Shown: one piece after another, positions 15,346-23,846 of the stretch
Position numbering within the stretch: the stretch's first letter is position 1
Layout of the letters: the number at the start of each line of letters is the position of its first letter
From: Trebonia sp035294225
Lineage (GTDB): Bacteria > Actinomycetota > Actinomycetes > Streptosporangiales > Streptosporangiaceae
Length of the DNA: 64,000 nucleotides
Direction of reading: 5' to 3'
Assembly: GCA_035294225.1 (NCBI GenBank)
Contig: DATGLH010000165.1
Coordinates: 8,816 to 72,815 of the forward strand
The notes under the pieces: generated by a model
Database searches by the model: none
Told to the model about the DNA's origin: nothing
What the model saw: only the letters and a program-made list of their open reading frames with translations
Translations under genes and position numbers: made by a program

Positions 15346-16023
15346 TCATGGCAGCCACAGGCTGACGCATGCCCCGCCGCCCATGTCACTCCCGAGCTCG
15401 ATCCTTCCGTCGTATCTGGCGATGATCCCGGCAGCCGCGGCCAGGCCGATGCCGGAACCCGTGGGTATCTTGCCGAAACCCGGCCCGCTGTCCGACACCG
15501 AAACCATCGTCGCGTCCTCCTCGCGCCGGATCCGGATGGTCACGGTCCCCGACGGCCCCGCCGCCCGCGTCGCGTTGCTCAGCACGTTGAAAATCACCCT
15601 GCGCAAGAGGATCGGGTGCAGCCGGCACCGGGCCGGCGCCGGCGGCGACTCCACGGTGGCCCGGCCTGGCCACGTCAGGGCGGCAAGCGCGACCGCCTCA
15701 TTCACGACCTCCATGACATCCGTGCCGCCGATGGCCGCATGCACCGTCTCCCCCCGCGCCGTGCCCGATTGCCTGGCGTCCTGATGCATCCCGCCGGGCT
15801 GCACTTGCCGCAGGAAGTCCTGGATCATGTCCGCCATCCAGTTTCCCTGCCAGACAATCCGCTCAAGGTAGCGCCGCACGGCCGGGGAAAGCCCCGGCTC
15901 TTCCAGCGCGGCCGCCGCGGGGAAGAGCACGGCGGCTATCAACTGCTTCAACTCATGAGATGTCCGGTGCAGGCGGTGCTGCCCAGGTGCGGCTTCACAT
16001 GGGTCAGCGGACACCTCGCTCAC
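15346..16023 (-). CDS. Cytoplasmic sensor histidine kinase
   Basis: A 225-residue kinase with no membrane segment or sensor domain. TSHELKQLIAA (residues 21-31) is the H-box with candidate phospho-His23, and the HATPase_c domain has the N-box RVIFNVLSNATRAAG, the G1 box VSDSGPGFGKI and the G2 box GSGIGLAAAAGI. GTG at 16023 has GGAGG only 3 nt upstream; a second GTG 9 nt downstream is better spaced. It heads the minus-strand regulatory cluster with the small HisKA-like protein and two LuxR regulators. The final 16 nt with the stop codon are duplicated just downstream (15322-15353). Confidence 0.82.
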   Translation of the reverse strand: MSEVSADPCEAAPGQHRLHRTSHELKQLIAAVLFPAAAALEEPGLSPAVRRYLERIVWQGNWMADMIQDFLRQVQPGGMHQDARQSGTARGETVHAAIGGTDVMEVVNEAVALAALTWPGRATVESPPAPARCRLHPILLRRVIFNVLSNATRAAGPSGTVTIRIRREEDATMVSVSDSGPGFGKIPTGSGIGLAAAAGIIARYDGRIELGSDMGGGACVSLWLP

Positions 16024-16768
16024 CTTCCTCCCCGCCGGTCCGTTGTCAGGAAGTGGCTGGTTGCCCCTTGCCCGCCAGGGCCGGGGATGAGATGATCGCG
16101 CGCGCTCTCCGGCGGGCCATGCTCAGGCAGGGCCGCTTCCGCGAGAGCAGGTACTGGCGCCGTCGGATGCCGGATGCCACGGCGCTCCTGCCTTATCCTC
16201 TGTACGCAGCCGTGCGCAGGACTCATTCCCGCTCCCCCACCATGCGCTCCCCGCGGGATGTGAACGCGGAGCCGGTCTCCGCAAGGCAATCCCCACTGCC
16301 GATGGCAAGCGTAAATATTTTCCAAGATCAACACAACTATCGTTTAGCAAAAAGTCTCCTGCGTGTTCCCGCGATTTTCTTGTCCGTACACAGGCCGTTT
16401 GCCATCATTCGAGATTAACCGCCCTAAATCACCCTCAGGTTCAGTGGAAAATTCTTTATTCGGAAGAATTCCTTCCTTTGCTGACGCGGTGCCGCACCCC
16501 GCTGCCGGGAAACCCGGACCGCACACCGCGGCCAGGTGCGCCGGGCACGCGGACCTGCCCCGCGAGCCGGCCGGCATCCGCGGCGGGCGGACAGCGGCGC
16601 ACCCGCCTGACGTGCCGGCAATCCCGCCGGGGGATGCCGTGCCAGGCGGGGGCGTACCCGGACCGGCGCGGGCACGTCATCGTCTGCGGCCTGCCTGGCC
16701 GGCCCCTACGGCGAGCTGCTCACGGTCCGCGGCCGGCCGTCACCGCAGGCACCCGCTCTCCGCCGGAC
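16024..16768 (+). other. 745-bp intergenic region with an AT-rich segment
   Basis: No convincing gene was found on either strand; the open frames here have no domain features. The stretch 16310-16480 is unusually AT-rich for this sequence. An imperfect inverted repeat built on ATTCTT (16451-16456) and AAGAAT (16464-16469) lies inside it. The region contains the promoter of the leftward histidine kinase. The remainder (16480-16768) is GC-rich and featureless. Confidence 0.5.
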
Positions 16769-17590
16769 TCACCCCGCCCGGAACAGGCTGAGCGCCAGTC
16801 CTCGGCGGCCGAACACGGGGTCGGCGAGCGGCAGCAGGCATCTGTACCCGGCGGGAAGCCGAGCGCGCAGCCCGGCCGGCGGCCGGGTGACCGCGGCGGA
16901 CTCCACCAGCGTCAGCCCCAGCCGCTCGAGCGAGCGCGGGTCATCGCACGCCCACTGCCAGAGCGCGACGTTCCGCTTCGCGGCCATGCGGTGCTCCTGG
17001 GCGAACGTCACCCGGGTATACGTGTCGAAGGCGAGCATGGCGCCGGGGAACCGCCCGGCGATCCGCGCCAGCGCGCCCGTGGCCTGCTCCTCCGTCAGGT
17101 AGACGAGGACCCCGTCGCAGACGAAGAAATACGGTTCCGGGCACTGCCCGACGGCTGTCATCCAGTCCTCGTCGAGCAGCGACGCGGCGACCATCTGCCG
17201 CCGGTCAGTGTCGGCGAAGAACCGCCGCCGCAGGCCGATCGTGTCCGGCAGATCGAGGTCGATCCAGTGCGCCGTCCCGTTATCGGTCCGCTCGAAGCGG
17301 GTGTTCAGGCCGGTGCCCAGCTCGATGACCGTGCCGGACGGGTGCCGTGCCAGGAACTCGCGAACCCACCAGTCGAAGACCATCGTGCGGACCGTCACGA
17401 CGAACGAGGCCCAGCCCTGCGCGAAGGGGGCCATGTCCAGGCCGACAGACTCCATCACCTCGACGGCCTTCGGATCGCGCAGCAGCGGCCGTTTCTTGCG
17501 CGTCTCTCGCGCCCGCGCCGCTAGCGGGAAGAACAGCGTCCGCTGAACGTCCCCGAGATCCACCCGCACCCTGTCCGCCATGCCTCCCAT
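16769..17590 (-). CDS. PPM/LCM-family SAM-dependent methyltransferase
   Basis: The frame is open from 17752, but homology begins near ATG 17590 (MGGMADRVRVDLG; ATG 17581 also possible). The protein shows TVIELGTGLNTRFERT (SAM-binding motif I), WIDLDLPDTIGLRRRFF (acidic loop) and FVCDGVLVYLTEEQA, the hallmarks of the leucine-carboxyl-methyltransferase-like/PPM family, common in actinomycetes, where members O-methylate polyketides or unknown carboxylates. No biosynthetic neighbour reveals the substrate. A tandem duplication sits immediately upstream of the start. Confidence 0.85.
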   Translation of the reverse strand: MGGMADRVRVDLGDVQRTLFFPLAARARETRKKRPLLRDPKAVEVMESVGLDMAPFAQGWASFVVTVRTMVFDWWVREFLARHPSGTVIELGTGLNTRFERTDNGTAHWIDLDLPDTIGLRRRFFADTDRRQMVAASLLDEDWMTAVGQCPEPYFFVCDGVLVYLTEEQATGALARIAGRFPGAMLAFDTYTRVTFAQEHRMAAKRNVALWQWACDDPRSLERLGLTLVESAAVTRPPAGLRARLPAGYRCLLPLADPVFGRRGLALSLFRAG

Positions 17591-17598
17591 TACACACC

Positions 17599-17673
17599 GG
17601 CCCGGCGGCGCTCCGGCCTGATTGAGGCCAGTGGCGGCCCGGCGGCGCTCCGGCCGTGATTGAGGCCAGTGGC
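17599..17673 (+). repeat. Tandem duplication, about 37-38 bp, two copies
   Basis: Two adjacent copies (17599-17635 and 17636-17673) differ by a single inserted base (CGGCCTGATT versus CGGCCGTGATT). Each contains GATTGAGGCCAGTGGC. It lies directly upstream of the methyltransferase start and within its presumed promoter or leader. Confidence 0.85.
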
Positions 17674-17773
17674 CCGCGGACCCCACCCGCAGTGCCCTCG
17701 GTTGAGGCGCTCTCGTTTGCGGCCGGCGGGACGCATACCTCATCCGGCTCATCCGGCCCGGAGGACGGGGATG

Positions 17774-18583
17774 TCAGTCGGGGCTGAGGTAGCGGGTGAA
17801 GCCGGTGGTGCGCCAGGTTTCGCCGCTGGAGGTGATCGCGAACGCCTCGTAGTCCTCCAGCGACTCCGTCCAGTCGCGGGCGAGGTCGGGGCCCATGGCG
17901 AACGCCGCCGTCGCGTAGGCGTCGGCGAGGGCCAGGCTGGGGCCGGCCACCGTCACGCTCGCCAGGCCGGCGGCCGGGCGCCCGGTGTGCGGGTTGATGA
18001 TGTGAGCGCCGCGTTCGGCGGTGCCGGAGGTGGCGACGGCGCAGTCCCGGGCCGCGACGACCAAGGCGAGCGCGCCGGGGCGGAAGGGGTCGGCGACCCC
18101 CACCCGCCACGGCTCGATAGCATACTCAGTATCATACCCGCCGGAAATGCGGCGGCCGCCGACGCACTGCACGTCTCCCCCGCCGTTGACCAGGTGGCGG
18201 TCCGATCCCGCCCGGGTCAGCAAGGACGCGGCGCGCTCGACGGCCCACCCCTTCACGTACCCGCACGGGTCGAACTGGCCGCCGGGCGACGAGGTGAAGT
18301 ACCCGCCGGACAGGTCACGGACGAACGCGCAGGCCGCGAGGACTTCGGCGACCTCGGGAGCGCAGGCGTCGACCGTGACCTCGGCGCGGGCGAGCAGGGA
18401 CACGTCGCTGTCCGGCCGGTACGGGGAGAACACCCGGTCCACCCAGTGCAGCCAGGCGACCGCGGAGGCGAGCGACCCGTCCTCTCGCGCGGCGGCCGGC
18501 ACGTCGAACGACACCACGGTCCCCATGACGTGCTCGGCGTGCCGGGCACGCGCCTCGAAGGCGGGGAAAGACAGCACGCTCAT
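17774..18583 (-). CDS. apbE: ApbE-family FAD:protein FMN transferase
   Basis: The conserved part begins at ATG 18583 (MSVLSFPAFEAR), with GAGGG upstream. HVMGTVVSFDVP, FSPYRPDSDVS, DPCGYVKGWAVERAA, VNGGGDVQCVGG and HIINPHTGRPAAG are the successive ApbE signatures. The enzyme attaches FMN from FAD to a Thr of a target protein, usually an exported or membrane flavoprotein. No signal peptide is visible. It follows the Rieske lipoprotein gene by about 90 nt on the same strand, suggesting an envelope electron-transfer pair; no FMN-binding-domain partner was found in the window. Confidence 0.9.
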   Translation of the reverse strand: MSVLSFPAFEARARHAEHVMGTVVSFDVPAAAREDGSLASAVAWLHWVDRVFSPYRPDSDVSLLARAEVTVDACAPEVAEVLAACAFVRDLSGGYFTSSPGGQFDPCGYVKGWAVERAASLLTRAGSDRHLVNGGGDVQCVGGRRISGGYDTEYAIEPWRVGVADPFRPGALALVVAARDCAVATSGTAERGAHIINPHTGRPAAGLASVTVAGPSLALADAYATAAFAMGPDLARDWTESLEDYEAFAITSSGETWRTTGFTRYLSPD

Positions 18584-18674
18584 CTGCTGTACCCTCGTCC
18601 TCGCATATGTCCTCCTCGCACTCCAAAGGCTCGCAATGGGCGCGCAGCGCGGCCGGGAACGGCGGCAGCCCTGG

Positions 18675-19196
18675 TCACCCGAGGATGATGCTGTTCCCGC
18701 TGACCTTGACGGACTCGGCGGGCAGCGGGCTGGGCGCGGGGCCGCTGACCACAGAACCGTCCTTGATGCTGTACTGGCTGCCGTGGCACGGGCAGTCGAT
18801 GGTGCCATTGCTGATCTGGTTGACAATGCACCCCATGTGCGTGCAGACGGCGCTGAAGGCCTTGAAGTCGCCGGGACTCGGCTGGGTGACGACGACCTTC
18901 TCCGCGGTGAAGATCTTGCCGCCGCCGACCGGGATCTCGCTCGTGGTGGCCAGCACGCCGGCCGGGCTCCCCGTGCTCCCGGCGCCGGCCGCCGGAGCGG
19001 CGGCCGTCGTGGCGGGCGCCGCGGCTGAGCCAGCGGATGAACTGCCCGAGCCGCAGGCGCTGACCGCCCCCGCCAGGCCCGCCAGGCCGACGCCGGCCAG
19101 CACGCCTCGCCGGGTGGCCCGCGTGTCCCGCTGTGGTTCCTGTGTCACCAGCGGTTCCTGTGTCACCAGCACTCCTAGTCCCGTGATCGTGGTCAT
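18675..19196 (-). CDS. Rieske [2Fe-2S] exported lipoprotein
   Basis: ATG 19196 is chosen because the upstream part of the open frame is low-complexity repeat sequence. The N-terminus has TRATRRGVLAGVGLAG (twin-arginine-like signal) and SACGS, a lipobox-like Cys. An Ala/Ser/Gly-rich spacer follows, then the Rieske domain with CTHMGC and CPCHGS supplying the two Cys and two His ligands. Family members of this type (QcrA/Rieske-like, about 140-180 residues) act outside the membrane in electron transfer. The peptide LVTQEP is duplicated near the N-terminus. It is co-directional with apbE. Confidence 0.9.
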   Translation of the reverse strand: MTTITGLGVLVTQEPLVTQEPQRDTRATRRGVLAGVGLAGLAGAVSACGSGSSSAGSAAAPATTAAAPAAGAGSTGSPAGVLATTSEIPVGGGKIFTAEKVVVTQPSPGDFKAFSAVCTHMGCIVNQISNGTIDCPCHGSQYSIKDGSVVSGPAPSPLPAESVKVSGNSIILG

Positions 19197-19330
19197 GTGG
19201 ACGTGGCCGCTCCCCGCGGCCCCTTCTCTGGATACGAGAACGGAGCCGGGCGCGGCCGGGTTCACGCGCTTTCGTAAGCCGGCCGTAAACAGCGCCAGGA
19301 CGCGGCGGCCGGCCGCCGCGCCGGAGGTCC

Positions 19331-19425
19331 CCGGACGGCAGGGGCGAACGCCGCGGACGGCAGGGACAAAGGCCGCGGACGGCAGGGACGAAGGCCGCTG
19401 CATAACGGCGCTGGCCGCTGCATAG
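19331..19425 (+). repeat. Short tandem repeats, 22-bp unit
   Basis: Two almost identical 22-bp units (19351-19372 and 19373-19394, core CCGCGGACGGCAGGGAC) follow a degenerate first copy at about 19331, and CCGCTGCATA occurs twice more at 19395-19424. They occupy the spacer between the leftward Rieske gene and the rightward universal stress gene. Confidence 0.75.
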
Positions 19426-19498
19426 CGTGAAATCGCAGGACACCGGGGTATCGCGGACGCGCGGCCGGCATGAGGACAAGCGTGAGGAGATGCGGGCA

Positions 19499-19954
19499 AT
19501 GACAGGAATCATCGTCGGAATCGACGGGTCGCACCATTCGCTGCGTGCTCTTGACTGGGCGGTGCGCGAGGCCGCAGTACGCCAGGCACCGCTTACCGTG
19601 ATCGCCGTCTACCGGACCACCGTCGGTTTCTGGGGCGGCCCGGTCACTTACCCGGAGGACCTCGAGCCCAGCGCGCAGGTCCGCAAGGAGGCGGAGGACG
19701 CGGCCGCCAAGGCGCTGGCGAACGCCGGCGATGCCCGGCCCGCGGCCGTCACGGTCCGCGCGGTCTGCGGCATCCCGGCCGAGGAACTGGTCGAGGCGAG
19801 CAAGGGCGCCGACATGGTCGTGGTGGGCTCGCGCGGCAACGGCGGTTTCGCCCGCCTGCTGCTCGGCTCGGTCAGCAGCCAGGTCGTCCACCACGCGCAC
19901 TGCCCCGTCGTGGTCATCCCGGGGGAAGACCGCACCGAGCGCTCATCGCACTGA
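19499..19954 (+). CDS. Universal stress protein (UspA family)
   Basis: ATG 19499 has GAGGAG about 10 nt upstream and begins the conserved MTGIIVGIDGS. The 151-residue domain has VGSRGNGGFARLLLGSVSSQVVHHAHCPVVVIP at the end, giving the ATP-binding pattern GX2GX9G(S/T) of ATP-binding USPs. Single USP domain of normal length. It is monocistronic and divergent from the Rieske gene. Confidence 0.93.
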   Translation: MTGIIVGIDGSHHSLRALDWAVREAAVRQAPLTVIAVYRTTVGFWGGPVTYPEDLEPSAQVRKEAEDAAAKALANAGDARPAAVTVRAVCGIPAEELVEASKGADMVVVGSRGNGGFARLLLGSVSSQVVHHAHCPVVVIPGEDRTERSSH

Positions 19955-20295
19955 GCCCGCCCTGGCCGGCGGCCGCCCGCCCGCGGGGCCGCCCGCCCGC
20001 GGGGCCGCGCGCCTGGCCGCCGCGCCCCTGGCCGCCGCCGTGCCCGCAGGCTGCCCGGCCCGGCTCGCTGGTTGCGGAGAGTAATCAGCAGACAGGCCAT
20101 CTCCGGCCCGCGAGAAGCAAAATCGTCCCGGCACCCGCCGTCGGCATCGCATACCGCGCTGTTGACGTGCTGAAACATCCGGTATGTATCTATTTCGGCA
20201 TGAGATGCTTACTGGCAGGTAAAGCCGCTATGCCCTTACGGAGAGTATTCACAATCGGACGTAGCGCCATAATCTTGGCAGAGAAGGCATCACGG
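19955..20295 (+). other. 341-bp intergenic region with GC-rich repeats and the cupin promoter
   Basis: The first 100 bp are GC-rich, with a CCGCCCGCCCGCGGGG unit repeated twice (about 19972-20007) and CTGGCCGCCGC repeats, possibly acting as a terminator for the stress gene. The stretch 20150-20290 is much more AT-rich and probably holds the promoter of the cupin gene. No gene recognised. Confidence 0.45.
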
Positions 20296-20802
20296 ATGGG
20301 ACACGGACAAATGCTGAGAGTTAGCAAGGTCGAAGAATGGCTGCACCGCGCGCCAGCCCGCCCCAGCCTCGCCGCGCACGGTGACTGCGTGGTCATCCGC
20401 CCGGCCCGGCACTACGACGGCAGGCAGGGCGCCGGCCCCGTGTCCGGAGTCAGCAGCGCGACCGCGGGCGCCAGCGGCCTGCGCCTGCACGTCGTCATGA
20501 TCCCGCCCGGCACGCGCGGCACGCCCCACATGCACGAGGGGCACGAGGCGGCGGTCTACGCCGTGAGCGGCGAGACCGAGGTCTGGCACGGCGCGGGGCT
20601 CGTCAAGCGCACCGTCGTCCGCGCCGGGGACTTCATGTACATCCCGCCGGGCGTCCCGCACCTGCCGGTGAACCGGGGTGACGTGATGTCCATCGCGGTC
20701 GTCGCCCGCACCGATCCCGCGGAACAGGGCAGCGCCGTGGCGGTGGAACTCCCGCGGCACCTCGCCGACCTGCTCAGCCTCCCCGTCGCCACCCAGGGAT
20801 AA
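20296..20802 (+). CDS. Cupin-domain protein
   Basis: ATG 20296 has AGAAGG 8 nt upstream. The 168-residue protein has a single cupin barrel: TPHMHEGHEAAVYAVSGETEVWHG (motif 1 with the His/Glu metal ligands) and AGDFMYIPPGVPHLPVN (motif 2 with a His). Such proteins bind a metal and act as isomerases, dioxygenases or sensors; none of these can be chosen from the sequence. Monocistronic, followed by a hairpin at 20809-20831. Confidence 0.85.
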   Translation: MGHGQMLRVSKVEEWLHRAPARPSLAAHGDCVVIRPARHYDGRQGAGPVSGVSSATAGASGLRLHVVMIPPGTRGTPHMHEGHEAAVYAVSGETEVWHGAGLVKRTVVRAGDFMYIPPGVPHLPVNRGDVMSIAVVARTDPAEQGSAVAVELPRHLADLLSLPVATQG

Positions 20803-20808
20803 CAAGAT

Positions 20809-20831
20809 CCCCGCGCCCGTCTCCCGCGGGG
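20809..20831 (+). terminator. Hairpin downstream of the cupin gene
   Basis: CCCCGCG (20809-20815) pairs with CGCGGGG (20825-20831) around a 9-nt loop, 7 nt after the cupin stop and before the convergent gcvP end. There is no T-tract, as is common for high-GC actinomycete terminators. Confidence 0.5.
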
Positions 20832-20987
20832 ACGCGGCGAACCGGCACGGCGGCGGTCCCTCCTCCGCCGCCGTCATCCCCAGGGGCTTCTCTCCCCCCG
20901 CCGCCGGTCCCGCCGCGGCCTGGCCGCGGTTCCCCATGGTGTAGCAGCGGGAACCGCGGCCAGCTTCCCGGGCGCCCCTGAGCCGGG

Positions 20988-23846
20988 CTACCCGAAGGCT
21001 TCCGGGCGCGGGCAGGCGCAGACCAGGTGGCGGTCACCGTATGCCTGGTCGACGCGGCGCACCGGGGGCCAGTACTTCGCGCGGCGGCCCGCGCCCGTGG
21101 CGGACAGCCCCGGATAGCCGCCGTCGGCGGCCGGGTACGGGTGCTTCCACTCCCCCACGATCAGCATCTGCGCGGTGTGCGGCGCGTTCTTCAGCGGGTT
21201 GTCGGCGGCGTCGTACTCGCCCGAGGCGACCTTGTCGATCTCGGCCCTGATCGAGATCATCGCGTCGCAGAACTCGTCGATCTCCGCGAGGTTCTCGCTC
21301 TCGGTCGGCTCGATCATGAACGTGCCGGCCACCGGGAACGACATCGTCGGCGCGTGGAAGCCGTAATCGATCAGCCGCTTGGCCACGTCGTCGACGGTGA
21401 TGCCGCCGGGAAGCCTGCGCAGGTCCACGACGCACTCGTGGGCGACAAGGCCGCTCCGGCCGGTGTGCAGCACCGGGAAGTACGGCGCGAGGCGGCGGGC
21501 GATGTAGTTCGCCGACAGCACCGCCACCCCGGTCGCCTGCCGCAGGCCCTCGGCGCCCATCATCGCGATGTACGCCCACGAGATCGGCAGGATGCCCGCC
21601 GAGCCCCAGGGCGCGGCGGCGACGGGGCCCGCGGACCGGCCCGGCAGGAACGGGGCCAGGTGCGCCTTGACGGCGACCGGGCCCACGCCGGGGCCGCCGC
21701 CGCCGTGCGGGATGCAGAACGTCTTGTGCAGGTTCAGGTGGGACACGTCGCCGCCGAGCAGGGCGGGCGACGCGAGCCCCGCCAGGGCGTTGAGGTTGGC
21801 GCCGTCGATGTATACCTGGCCGCCGGCCTCGTGCACCAGGTCGCAGACCTGCGCGACCGTGGTCTCGTAGACCCCGTTGGTGGACGGGTAGGTCAGCATG
21901 ATCGCCGCCACCCGGCCCTCGTGCGCGGCCAGCTTGGCCCGGAGGTCGGCGAGCGAGACGGCCCCGTCGTCGCCGCACCTGACGACGACCACGCGCAGGC
22001 CGGCCAGCACCGCGCTTGCCGCGTTGGTGCCGTGCGCCGACTCGGGGATCAGGCAGACGTCGCGCTCGGCACGGCCGGCCGACGCGTGGTAGGCCCGGAT
22101 GGCGAGCAGGCCGGCGAGTTCGCCCTGCGAGCCGGCGTTCGGCTGGACGGACACGGCGTCATAGCCGGTCACCGCGCACAGCCAGCGCTCCAGGTCGCCG
22201 ATCAGCTCGGCATAGCCCGCCGCGTCCGCGGCGGGCGCCAGCGGGTGCAGGCCGGCGAACTCCGGCCAGGTGATCGCCTCCATCTCGGCCGTCGCGTTGA
22301 GCTTCATCGTGCACGAGCCGAGCGGGATCATCGACCGGTCGAGCGCCACGTCGAGATCGGCGAGCCTGCGCAGGTAGCGCAGCATCGCGGTCTCGCTGCG
22401 GTGAGCGCTGAACACCGGGTGGGTGAGGAACTTGGACGTGCGCGCCAGCGACGGCGGGATGGCGTCCTCGGTGACGGTGACCAGCCGCACGTCACCGCTG
22501 TCCAGCCCGCTCCCGACCATGGAGGCGCCGGCGAGAGCGGCGACCACGTCGCGCAGGTGCCCGGCGGTCGTCGTCTCGTCGCACGCCACCTGGACCACGC
22601 CGCCGCCCGCGTCGCACAGGTTGTACCCGGCCTCGCGCGCACGGCGCAGCGCCGCCTTGGCCTCGGTCGGGCTCGGCAGCAGCACCCGGACGGTGTCGAA
22701 GAACACGCCGCCGCCCGTGCGGAGGCCATAGCGGCGGAGGGTGGCGTCGAGGGTGGCCGCGCTGCGGTGCACGCCCCGCGCGATGGCGGTCAGGCCCTCC
22801 GCGCCGTGGTAGCAGGCGTACATGCTGGCCGCGATGGCGAGCAGGACCTGGGCGGTGCAGATGTTGCTGGTCGCCCGCTCCCGGCGGATATGCTGCTCGC
22901 GCGCTTGCAGGGCCAGCCGGTAGGCGGGGCGGCCGTCCGCGTCCACCGAGACGCCGACCAGGCGGCCGGGGAGCTGGCGCTTGAGGTCCTCGCGGACGGC
23001 CATGTAGGCGGCGTGCGGGCCGCCGTAGAACATCGGCACGCCGAACCGCTGCGTGGAGCCGACCGCGACGTCGGCGCCCATCTCGCCAGGGGGCCTTAGC
23101 AGCGTCAGCGCCAGGATGTCGGCGGCCACCGCTACCGTGGCCCTGGCGGCGTGGGCGGCCTCGATCACGGGGGTGAGGTCGCGGACTTCCCCGGACGCGC
23201 CGGGATACTGCAGGAGGACGCCGAAGGCGCCGGTGAAGTCGGTTTCCGCGGTGACGGGGGCGACGCGAAGGTCGATGCCCAGCGGCTCGGCCCGGGTGCG
23301 GAGCACCGCGAGGGTCTGCGGGAGGCAGTCCGCGTCGGCGAGGAACACGTTCGCGTCCCCGGAGGGGGCGGCCCGGCGGGCGAGCGTCATCGCCTCGGCC
23401 GCGGCGGAGGCCTCGTCCAGCAGGGAGGCGTTGGCGACCGGCAGCGCGGTCAGGTCGGAGACCATCGTCTGGAAGTTCAGCAGCGCCTCCAGGCGGCCCT
23501 GCGAGATCTCCGGCTGGTACGGCGTGTACGCGGTGTACCAGGCGGGGTTCTCCAGCAGGTTGCGGCGGATCACCGCGGGCGTGATCGTGTCGTAGTAGCC
23601 GAGGCCGATCATGGACACGCGCACGGTGTTGCGGGACGCGAGGCGGCGCAGTTCGGCGAGCACCTCCCGTTCGCTGCGCGGCCGGGGCAGGGAGCTCAGG
23701 CTGGCGGGAGCGGCGGTCCCGGGCGGGAGCGCGGCGGCGAGCAGGTCGTCAAGGGAGGAATAACCGAGCGTGGCGAGCATCGCCCGCTGCTCTTCGGCTG
23801 ACGGACCGATGTGACGAGCCGAGAAAAAGGACAAATCGGCGCTCAC
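20988..23846 (-). CDS. gcvP: Glycine dehydrogenase (decarboxylating), P protein
   Basis: A full-length 952-residue P protein. GTG at 23846 follows GGGGAGG by 5 nt. It starts FFSARHIGPSAEEQ, typical of GcvP, and the C-terminal half has NLHKTFCIPHGGGGPGVGP, whose Lys binds PLP. It decarboxylates glycine and passes the aminomethyl group to lipoyl-GcvH in the glycine cleavage system. gcvT and gcvH are not in the window. A glycine riboswitch about 60 nt upstream shows control by glycine. The 5' end overlaps the extended frame of the upstream MerR gene. Confidence 0.98.
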   Translation of the reverse strand: MSADLSFFSARHIGPSAEEQRAMLATLGYSSLDDLLAAALPPGTAAPASLSSLPRPRSEREVLAELRRLASRNTVRVSMIGLGYYDTITPAVIRRNLLENPAWYTAYTPYQPEISQGRLEALLNFQTMVSDLTALPVANASLLDEASAAAEAMTLARRAAPSGDANVFLADADCLPQTLAVLRTRAEPLGIDLRVAPVTAETDFTGAFGVLLQYPGASGEVRDLTPVIEAAHAARATVAVAADILALTLLRPPGEMGADVAVGSTQRFGVPMFYGGPHAAYMAVREDLKRQLPGRLVGVSVDADGRPAYRLALQAREQHIRRERATSNICTAQVLLAIAASMYACYHGAEGLTAIARGVHRSAATLDATLRRYGLRTGGGVFFDTVRVLLPSPTEAKAALRRAREAGYNLCDAGGGVVQVACDETTTAGHLRDVVAALAGASMVGSGLDSGDVRLVTVTEDAIPPSLARTSKFLTHPVFSAHRSETAMLRYLRRLADLDVALDRSMIPLGSCTMKLNATAEMEAITWPEFAGLHPLAPAADAAGYAELIGDLERWLCAVTGYDAVSVQPNAGSQGELAGLLAIRAYHASAGRAERDVCLIPESAHGTNAASAVLAGLRVVVVRCGDDGAVSLADLRAKLAAHEGRVAAIMLTYPSTNGVYETTVAQVCDLVHEAGGQVYIDGANLNALAGLASPALLGGDVSHLNLHKTFCIPHGGGGPGVGPVAVKAHLAPFLPGRSAGPVAAAPWGSAGILPISWAYIAMMGAEGLRQATGVAVLSANYIARRLAPYFPVLHTGRSGLVAHECVVDLRRLPGGITVDDVAKRLIDYGFHAPTMSFPVAGTFMIEPTESENLAEIDEFCDAMISIRAEIDKVASGEYDAADNPLKNAPHTAQMLIVGEWKHPYPAADGGYPGLSATGAGRRAKYWPPVRRVDQAYGDRHLVCACPRPEAFG

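Noticed and set aside
21027..23099. 690-codon + strand frame opposite gcvP
   Set aside because: Antisense shadow of a strongly conserved glycine dehydrogenase; composition dominated by Arg, Gly and Val without domains.
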